This document shows, piece after piece, positions 56,375 through 64,000 of a DNA stretch of 64,000 nucleotides. The first letter of the stretch is position 1; each line of letters starts with the position of its first letter. The translations under genes were made by a program, and so were the position numbers. A model generated the notes under the pieces. It was given only the letters and a program-made list of their open reading frames with translations, had not been told where the DNA came from and ran no database searches. The stretch is from Adiantum capillus-veneris (Eukaryota > Streptophyta > Polypodiopsida > Polypodiales > Pteridaceae). The stretch spans positions 11,073,478 to 11,137,477 of the forward strand of contig CM043961.1 of assembly GCA_014529385.2 (NCBI GenBank), given 5' to 3'.

Positions 56375-56566
56375 GCTAGTTCATGGGGATTGTGTGTTGC
56401 ACCACGGAAGGTGGAATACCTTTCATATCATGATATGTCCAAGAAAATATATCCCTGAATTCCTTGAGAAGTTCTTTAAGTACATACTCCTCAGTCTCTA
56501 TCAAATCTTGGGCAATTTAGATAGGTTTGGACTCGTCACCTGGGTCTGCTAACTCTATTTCCTTAA
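56375..56566 (-). pseudogene. Athila-like protease-RT linker
   Basis: Readable piece DIFSWTYHDMKGIPPSVVQH immediately before RT, of the type found upstream of plant gypsy RT. Broken by stops. Confidence 0.6.
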
Positions 56567-57280
56567 CTATTGTTGGACCATCATAGACTCCATTGCTTCC
56601 ATCAATAGGTTTTCTTTGATCCTTTGTATACACAACCTTACGCTCCTCCGTGGTGTAGGATTTGAAATGATCGGAAGTCTATGGGGTCTTATTGTTCTGT
56701 GGATTGTGATTTCACTTCCGCTTCCTTTTCTTGTTGAGCTAACTCTCAATTTTGTCATCTCCTTACGATACGGCTCAACTTTGGCTTCTCTGTAGCCTCT
56801 ACTTGTGCGATGTCAATGGGTTGTGGACTACACCACATAATGCTTTGAAGGTATTCACCCCAGTTATCTACCAACTTGTGCGATGTCAATGGGTTGTGGA
56901 CTACACCACATAATGCTTTGAAGGTATTCACCCCAGTTATCTACCAACTTTCGATGAGCATCACATGCCCCTATATAATTAAGCCATTTGGTGGTAGATT
57001 TCTTTTCATTTATTCTAGCATGCACATTTTCTTGATATCATCGCCTCTTATATCTCTTACTCTTCTTGTCTAATTTTTTATTACATCCGATCTCTAGTGA
57101 AGAGTCACTAGATGAATCGCTACTTGTGTCTTCTACTCTTTTGGATGGATTGCCATCTAGGGTACCACTGGGACCTGAATGGTTTGTCCCCACATTTGCA
57201 CTAAGATTTAACTCAGATTCTTCGTCCTCAGAGTCCATTTCAATTGATGATTCTGGCCCCGAATCGTGTGGGCTATAGTC
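56567..57280 (-). pseudogene. Athila-like acidic linker region
   Basis: 57238-57038: MDSEDEESELNLSANVG and a Ser/Asp-rich stretch with a basic end (KKLDKKSKRYKRR). The remainder is broken by stops and by an exact 73-bp tandem duplication. Confidence 0.6.
56801..56946 (+). repeat. Exact 73-bp tandem duplication
   Basis: 56801-56873 and 56874-56946 are identical by eye. 73 is not a multiple of three, so it shifts the frame in pol. Confidence 0.92.
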
Positions 57281-59461
57281 TTATGAGACGCTACTGGTTC
57301 CAATGCCATTCAAACCTTCATCTTGTAGGTCATCAGAAGCTATATGCATTGCTTCTAGCATATTTAAGGGTACGAGTGGTGGTATTTCATCCCCCTCAGG
57401 TGTTACCCAGGTTGTCCCCCTATTTCCCCAAGTGTCGATGGTTTCTACTAGGTGGAACCAATCCACATTGTCCAACTCAGTCATCCCAGGGAGTACATCC
57501 ATATAAGGAGAATCTTCCTCAACATCAGTGTCCACTTTACATGTGTAACAATACTGCAATGGGGCCAAGTGAACTGTGGTGTCAAATCTATGATCAATTA
57601 TAACGTGTTTCCTAGAGGATGTGGTTGACCAGTTACAAGATCCACTTGAATGACAGAATCTTGGAACTGCAAGTAGACATGGTTTTCAAAACATTCATGC
57701 ACCATTTTTGCCTCCCTCATGAAAGGAAGTCCTAAGATCATCTCAGATGTCATAGTATGCTTGGAGAAATCCATAACAATGAAGGTATTTCTTATTTTGT
57801 GTCCAAAGACCTTTATCTTGAGATCTTCTAGCATCCCAATAGGTTTAGCAATAGACCCATTGGCCATTTTCACTACTATGGTTGTGGTCCCAAGGTGAGG
57901 TCTTCCCATAGTTTCCCAGCAATTTTTAGTCACAACGCTAACCCTAGTTCCACCATCAAGGATTCCCTTCATAGTTGATCCCTTGGTAGTGATTGGTATG
58001 GTCACATTGGATTCATCGCCCTCAAAGTATTGTCCCAACTTGTTAACGGGTATTTCTGCAATAGAGTTCTCATCTAGGTTGGGTTGTGGATCTAAGTGTT
58101 CCTCCTCTATTGGCATCTCCCTAGCTCCATCCATCTGTGAAAATTGTGGTAGCCCGACTTTCAATTCTCCATTGAGGAAAGCTCGAAGAGCTAAGAATAG
58201 ATCGGGGTCCCCATATAGTTTGGACATGATGGTGGTTCTAGCTTCTAAAGCCATGAAATCCATCAATTTGGCAATGTTTAACAACACCTTTTGGGATTCA
58301 GTCCCTTGACGTGGGGAAGATGGGATCTCCATTTCTTCGATAGGGTTAGGTAGTCCCTCTATAAAAATTCTTTCCAATAAGAAGTGAGTACGCCCACTTT
58401 CCCATGACTTTAAGTCACTTTTTTCTTGGATGACACTAGGTATGGCTAGGGGTCTATCGACTTTGTGAGGTTGTTGTTGCGTAGGGAACACTGTGTCTGT
58501 AATCTGGATCTGCCTAGGTGCTGTCTCTAGATCCATTGGGTCTCTTCTACCAAACTCCTTAATTGCTTGACTCGTTCGATCTCCTCTCTAGGGTTTGGGT
58601 AAGTTCTTATATTCTTCTTGGGTCCTAGCCATCGTAGCTCATGACGATCTTCCTTGTTGGTTTCTTTCCTAGTGGTCATTTTGGTCTCCATGGTTTCCAT
58701 CGTTCATATATACGGTGTCATCACCAGTCCCTATGTTGGTCTTCGCTGCCTTTGGCGATCTCTTCCTTCGTGTTTTCTTCTTTTTTTGAGATTGGGCAAT
58801 TGATGCCGTGTCTCTTTCTTCAAGAATATAATTTTGTTTTTTGAGCATCGACCGTGTGAGTACATTTACTGATACCACAGCTGTAGTTTGTGATGGCTCC
58901 TCGGTAACCTCAATTAAGTTTAATGGCGTGATCTTTGGTGCATTTGGATTATTTGGACATTGGGCAATCAAATGATCTATGCCACATCGATTGCACATGA
59001 GTATCAGCATTGTAGACGTGCTCGCTTGATTGATTTTCATTAGTGTGGTATTATTTGTAGCTTAATAGGACACTCGGCCACACGATGTGGACCTCCACAC
59101 TCATGGAATTGAAGAGGTGGTATCTTGGCAGTGTAATTGATATTTTGGCCTCTTGCAGCAAAAGCAGCTACTTGATAGATAGGTTTGACTTGTCCTCAAT
59201 AGTCCTCCATGTAGTATTGTGGACTTTCTTAAAGCTCATCAATCCCATAGGCAATATTAGGGTCTATATTTCCTCACAGCGTTCCAAGCAAGCAATAGAT
59301 GATCCACAACCCACTTGATTCACAGAAGTGATTCTCGGATGTGGTGGTTGCGGTCCTACCACTAGAGGTCGTAGGGGTGTTGTTTGAACAACATTTTGGG
59401 CCCTAGGGACCATGTGTTGTGACGTTTGTTCAAGAGGTGGGGAAGACATCAATGCAAGCAC
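57281..59461 (-). pseudogene. Athila-like late gag, zinc knuckle and protease
   Basis: Right to left: LALMSSPPLEQTSQHMVP, a damaged first knuckle near 59090 (ECGGPHRVAECPI-type), CNRCGIDHLIAQCP (about 58990), a Lys/Arg-rich stretch, and then 58536-57598 (312 residues open). The last part holds the retropepsin-like MKGILDGGTRVSVVTKNCWE and SEMILGLPFMREAKMVHECF. It continues as VDLVTGQPHPLGN and, after a break, IDTWGNRGTTWVTPEGDE (57568-57281). Confidence 0.88.
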
Positions 59462-59476
59462 TCGAGGTGTGTCCGT

Positions 59477-60600
59477 CTATGCTAAGGTTGGCCTATTGGC
59501 CATCGCGCACTTAAATACTATGTAATCCTTACCTTGATGACCATACCTCCCATAGCCATTGTTGCTCCCTTCTTGGATACATATGATTGATTGCGGAGCA
59601 CGATTGTCTCTAAGACTCTCTTGAATGGTCTTGGTGAGGTCTGCTAAAGTCATCTCAGATATCTTTGGCTCCTTAGCAATAGGCTTTAGGGTCATTGGTT
59701 GATGCCCCGATGCTTGTGAGCTAGTAGATTTAATCTCAACCGACACTCTTTCTCCTTGAATCATTAAATTATCCTCCAATTGGATTGCATTGGTGGTGAC
59801 TGCTTCACAATTGGTGATACCTCTAATGACTAGGCCATTGTAGATATCTTCATGTCGTAATCCCCTAATGAATCTATCAAGCAGCTGGTTATTGTTGAAG
59901 TGCTCATTTGGATTACAACAAGAATTTAAATGCTTCAAGCGACTAATAAAGTCTCTCATGGACTCTCCTTTCTCTCGTTGGGATTTCTAGAGCTGAGATA
60001 CTACACCCCAAAGCACTCCCTCTTGTATGTATTCTTTCAAGAACAGTCTCCTAAGAGTAGGGTAAATCGTTTTTTCTTCCACCCTTAGGGTTGTATACCA
60101 ATCCCCAACCTTCCCACTTAAGGTTAGGCTTGAAGCTTTACTCTTATGCAGGTCATTGTGTTCTCCTAGAGAATTGCATATTTGTTCAAACACTTTGATA
60201 TGCTTTCTCACCTCCCCATCTCCACTAAATTTTTGTGTGAGCTTGGCTATTTGTACTGACTTACTTCTAGGCTCTCTATCAGGCGTGATATGCATATTCT
60301 CAGCAATAGATCGATCGATAGCTTGAGAAAATGTTGCCAAGTCACCTAAGTGAGCAGGCATCGTGGGTGAAGGTGCTCCAGAGACTACATGTGGAGTAGG
60401 TATTGGCATTGGGCTTGGCGCATAGGAAGCCCTTGGGTTCCAAGTTCGTACGGTGTTGTTCCATGTGACGGTCCAAAGTTCATATGTGTGGCCCTAGGCA
60501 TAGCAGACGTCGGATGTGACATGCTAATGCTACCTGGTATGGTCCCATTGAAATAAGATCTTGGGAGTTGTGGTTGTGGAGCATAGGTTGTTGAAACAAT
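59477..60600 (-). pseudogene. Athila-like gag capsid, truncated start
   Basis: Starts in mid-gag at 60600 (IVSTTYAPQPQLPRSYF), then LGDLATFSQAIDRSIAENMH, KFSGDGEVRKHIKVFEQI, SLTLSGKVGDWYTTL and YPTLRRLFLKEYIQEGVL, a frameshift at about 59990, and RDFISRLKHLNSCCNPNEHF to 59477. Matches 29830-31020 on the plus strand closely. Confidence 0.9.
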
Positions 60601-62320
60601 GCTCACTTAAAGACTATGCTAAACAAGAAGGATTTGTAGCACGGCAAGAAGAGACATGTTGATATTCGTGATAGTGGGTTTCTTGAGAAGAACAAATACG
60701 TAGACAAAACCATAGTAAGTATTTGTGTCGACAGAGCACAATAGGTCCTTGACGTGCTACCCGTATCCAATGTTTTCTCATGGAGTGCATTGATTAAAAG
60801 ATGTCCAATAGGGTGAGTGTCACAAAGCTTTGTCTTCTTTTCAAAAGATGCATAGAAAGGGCATCTCTTCAAATACAATCATGTAAACTTACACCTTGAA
60901 GGCATGTGGCATTTCACAACATGCTGATATGGGCAAGGAATTCACGATTATATTTTCAAGATTGGGGTTGTTGAAAGAAAACATTCCGCTTGGCATTGTC
61001 TTGGTCATGTATGCCAAATGTGGTGCACTTCAAGAAGGAGAGAAAGTGCTTGAGGAGCTTTCTCTCCGTGATGTCATCTCTTTGAATGCACTGATTACGG
61101 GATATGTCCAACTTGAGCAGGGCCAATAAGATCTGGGCTGTTTTTGGGGGGTGCACACCGAGGGTGTCTCTTCAGATGTTGTTCCATATGCTTGCATCTT
61201 GAAGGAAAAATTCAAGGGAAAAGAATAAGTATTCTTTTGTGAGCTCACTTAAAGACTCTGCTAGCAAGAAGGATTTGTACCAATGCAATAGGATACATGC
61301 TGATATTTGTGATAGCGGGTTGCTTGAAAAGAACACATACTTAGGCAACATGTTAGTCAATATGTATGTCAAGTGCAATGGACTTGAAAGAGCACAAGAA
61401 ACCCTCAATAAGCTTTTTCCGCATTGTTGTCTCATGGAGTGCATTGACCGCATGATATGGTGGTTAGGGTAATGAAGCTCTAGGCCGTTTTCAGAAAATG
61501 CGAAGAGAGGGTGGCATCTCTCCAAATGCAATCACCTACACTTGCACCTTGAAGGCATGTGGAATTACACAAGATACTGATATGGGAAAAATAATTCACA
61601 TGATATTGTCAAGACTTGGGTTGTTCAATGAAAGCTTCATGCTTGGCACTTCCTTGGTGGACATGTATGCCAAATGTGGTGCACTTCATGAAGCACAAAA
61701 TGTGCTTAAGGAGTTTCCTCTCCGTGATTTCGGCTCTTGGAATTAGCTGATTGTGGGATACATCCAATTTGGGCATGGCCAAGAAGCTCCCGGTTGTTTT
61801 CAGCAGATGGGAAGCGAGGGTGTCTCTCTGGATGGAGTCCCATATGCTTGCATTTTGAAGGCAAACATGCAAGGGAAGAGAATAAATCTTTCTTTTTTCA
61901 ACTCACTTAAAGATTTTGCTAAGAAGAAGGATTTGTACCAAGGCAATACAATACATACTTGATCATCAGCTTTGTGTGAGGGCCAGAAGAGCCTGATCAT
62001 CAACTTTGTGTGCAACAAGCTTGATCATCAACTTTATGTAAGGGCTATAGCTTGAAAGGAAGCTTCATCATCAACTCTTCATAAGTAGCATAGATTGATC
62101 ACCTTGAGAAGCAAACCTAGGATGCACGTGGATCAAATGGAGTGCTACTAACTAAAGCCATATGTGGTGCACTTCATAAAGCACAAAAGATGCTTGAGGA
62201 GCTTCTTGTCTGAAAGTTTGTCCCTTGGAATGCATTGAAATGGGCTACAAATCAAATAGAGAGGCAGGTAGAGGATACCTGTATTGCATAATGGAATAAA
62301 TATGGAGAGAGAGAGAGAGA
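60601..62320 (+). pseudogene. PPR protein pseudogene
   Basis: Plus-strand remains of a pentatricopeptide repeat protein. Three cassettes start SLKD at 60601, 61243 and 61902. Readable repeats include YTCTLKACGI (61528), MGKIIHMILSRLGLF, GTSLVDMYAKCGALHEAQNV (61652) and VPYACILKA (61838). In PPR proteins such 35-residue helical repeats bind organelle RNA. Stops and frameshifts occur in each cassette (for example TAG at 60634 and 61747). A last fragment KAICGALHKAQKMLEELL lies at 62156. No start, transit peptide or C-terminal domain is visible. Confidence 0.88.
61960..62095 (+). repeat. Short tandem repeat GATCATCAACTTTGTGT type
   Basis: About four partial copies of a ~30-bp unit containing ATCATCAACTTT (61963, 62001, 62029, 62066) inside the PPR remains. 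Confidence 0.75.
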
Positions 62321-62337
62321 GGCGGCCGAAGGCCGCT
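62318..62337. other. Perfect hairpin GCGGCCGAAGGCCGC
   Basis: Six-base GC stem GCGGCC/GGCCGC with a three-base loop, directly after a short (GA)n at the end of the PPR remains. It might be a terminator-like or transposon-end structure; no further evidence. Confidence 0.35.
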
Positions 62338-63555
62338 GGACGTACTAGTTTCATTAAGATACCACAAAATGAGATGCATTAGTTTCTTTGAAAGATAACT
62401 TAAGAGATAAGTAAAAGTAAAAGGTATTCACCTTTTTTTCTTTGAACTCAAAGAGTATCTCCTTTGATTCCCTTTTGAGTTAGAGACTTAGAGTGACTTC
62501 CTTCCCTTTTCCAAAGGGGATCTCCCAAGATGCTTTCTAATGAATCCAAAAAGAACGTTTTGGCCACTTTATCACCCTCTTTGAACATATGGTCGCCTAC
62601 TTGGAGACATGGTGAGCTACTAAATTGAAATTTGTTTGATATGCAAGTTCTTACAATCAAAACCTCCCATGCTTACCATTGACTATAGTACCGCCATGTA
62701 TAAACTTCCTTTTCTTTTAACGTATTTTAATAATATACTAGAAGGTATACCTACTGGATTCAAAATAAATATATTCACTATTTACATAGTGAAAGGACAC
62801 TCTATGAGAAGAAAACACAAAAGGGAAATTAAGCAAAGAAGAACACAAATATAATAATATGCACTCTACCATCTATATTGTATATAATGCACCTTAAATT
62901 TTTCAAGGAAGGAAAGGCATCCACATGTCACACTCTGGCTTATTTCAAAAAGAAACATTTAGATGGTACTGATGGTATGGTGGATGCTCTGGCTCGGCTT
63001 GTGAGCAAAGCTAGTGTTGTTATTTTTTGGCTTGTCTAATATAATCACCCACATATGTGAGTTTTGAAAAAAAAAAACATTTGGTTTGAAAAAAAAAGTG
63101 AAGGGCAGATAAGTAGTAAGTACTATGATGGTAGAAAATGAAAAGACTCACTTTTGAGTTCTGAGTTTTGGCAAGATGTCAAAAAACTCACTACTGTGTC
63201 TATATTTATATTATTTATAGTCCTTGGCAAGGCCATGGAGTGAAACAGTGAGTGGTCAATTTCACAAACATACAAAATTCCCTTTAGGGTAGACTCAAAG
63301 AGGAAAATTATCAGAATAATTGGTAATTTTTTGTTATTGAGCTCTATTTTTATGAATTTTCCAAGCAGATTTTTTCCTTCTCTCCCTCCCTTCAAGTGAT
63401 TGTTTTGAATTTTCAATTTTCTCAAGGCTAAGCTAAGGCACATTTTTCCCAAACATTGACTCCAGCCTTCAAATTTGAAGGGTGACTACTTTTGTTTATG
63501 TAAAGGTGGCTCTACTTTGCATTTTGAAGGCCAGAAAGAACACCAAGTACTATAT
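62338..63555. other. AT-rich stretch without recognised genes
   Basis: No convincing coding region. A short plus-strand piece at 62938-63040 (YFKKKHLDGTDGMVDALARL) recalls the end of a retroelement RNase H but is too short to assign. Confidence 0.4.
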
Positions 63556-63892
63556 GGCACGGACGTGCTCAAATGGGATCAAGGGTGGAGGTGTCGGATC
63601 ATGATATGCATACATTGTAGACCATGCAATCGGCACCCGAATTTACAAATCAGTCCGCACATCAATGTAACGCATTGGAGTACCATGATCTTCAGTGAAA
63701 GCATGTGGCCGTGTTGGGTTAGAGTCCATGCCTTGGTCATGGGTTTGATGTGCAAGGTACGAGACAATCTTGACCGGCTCAAATTTACTTTCTGGCCCGA
63801 AGTTACTTTTTTGTCATGAATTTACTCAACAATCCAAATCAGACGGTCCGAATGACCCCCACCATCGATCCCATTTGAATGTGCACGTGCTA
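63556..63892 (+). mobile_element. TIR-bearing short repeat with tRNA-like boxes, copy 2
   Basis: Left end GCACGGACGTGCTCAAATGG and right end (reversed) AGCACGTGCACATTCAAATG share CAAATGGGATC and GGTGG, imperfect inverted ends of about 33 bp. Inside are ATTTAC-type words and a tRNA-like segment: A-box-like TGGCCGTGTTGG (63706) and a weaker B-box-like GGGTTTGATGTG (63740). Similar to 43031-43384. Confidence 0.6.
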
Positions 63893-64000
63893 AATAGTGC
63901 GGAGGATAAAGAAATCCCTTCTCCTTTCTATACAAATGTACACCTAGCCTTGAAATTTATACATGAGGTTCAAAAAATGTAGAACTTGCGAAGATTTCAT

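Larger units (their letters stand above)
49870..60600 (-). mobile_element. Minus-strand Athila-like element with full pol, 5' end missing
   Basis: Same family as 7512-38743. Right to left: gag (truncated start), protease, linker, RT, RNase H, integrase, post-integrase part with a second protease-like domain, 3' non-coding region, polypurine tract, 3' LTR. The 5' LTR and the first part of gag are gone; at 60600 the sequence switches to PPR DNA. Many stops and frameshifts. Confidence 0.9.

Noticed and set aside
62938-63040. Possible RNase H end (HLDGTDGMVDALARL)
   Set aside because: Only about 30 residues and no neighbouring motif; too little to call.

Overview
The window is nuclear DNA of a plant, most likely a fern. 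The evidence is plant-type Ty1/copia and Ty3/gypsy lineages (chromovirus, Athila-like, Tat-like), plant-like splice sites, AT-rich non-coding DNA with long (GA)n/(TC)n runs, and a decayed PPR gene whose repeat wording resembles the large PPR families of ferns. The species is an inference. No intact cellular housekeeping gene was found. Almost everything is mobile DNA in nested layers.

Left two thirds (1-42764). The outermost layer is a minus-strand chromovirus. Its 5' LTR and primer site lie near 42.2 kb, gag-RT-RNase H at 41.8-39.6 kb, the first part of integrase at 39.1-38.7 kb, the rest of integrase plus a chromodomain-like end at 7.5-6.7 kb, and the 3' LTR at 6.26 kb and leftward. A 227-bp-LTR copia element (295-5438, duplicated GTTGG) sits inside that 3' LTR. 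A 31.2-kb plus-strand Athila-like element (7512-38743, duplicated ATAGG) sits inside the integrase. The Athila-like gag is split by a minus-strand Tat-like element with 2.7-kb LTRs (10004-29662, duplicated CTAC). The 3' LTR of the Athila-like element holds a solo LTR of the same Tat-like family (35868-38579, duplicated GCGG). The 5' leader of the Tat-like element is split by a 9.4-kb DNA transposon (17392-26827).

The DNA transposon is the most remarkable part. It carries a multi-exon transposase-like gene, two unrecognised plus-strand genes, and a minus-strand gene that appears to join a histone H3-like protein (N-terminus MARTKETARK, then a CENH3-like histone fold) to a Ulp1/SENP-type cysteine protease. 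The H3-like and protease-start segments share one reading frame broken by a single TGA. This gene and a divergent plus-strand gene flank a GC-rich promoter region with two 211-bp tandem repeats and G-boxes.

Right third (42765-64000). A TIR-bearing short repeat, a long (TC)n run and an inverted LTR fragment lead into a decayed plus-strand chromovirus (44090-49869). This is followed by a minus-strand Athila-like element with full pol (49870-60600), related to the nested one. That copy shows what the nested copy lost: its whole RT-RNase H-integrase block, plus a second retropepsin-like domain encoded after integrase. A PPR pseudogene built of ~650-bp cassettes (60601-62320), AT-rich sequence, and a second copy of the TIR-bearing repeat (63556-63892) close the window.

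The LTR elements are mostly broken by stops and frameshifts. The DNA transposon is the best preserved. Insertion order from nesting: chromovirus first, then the Athila-like element, then the Tat-like element, then the DNA transposon. The copia element and the Tat-like solo LTR are separate later insertions.
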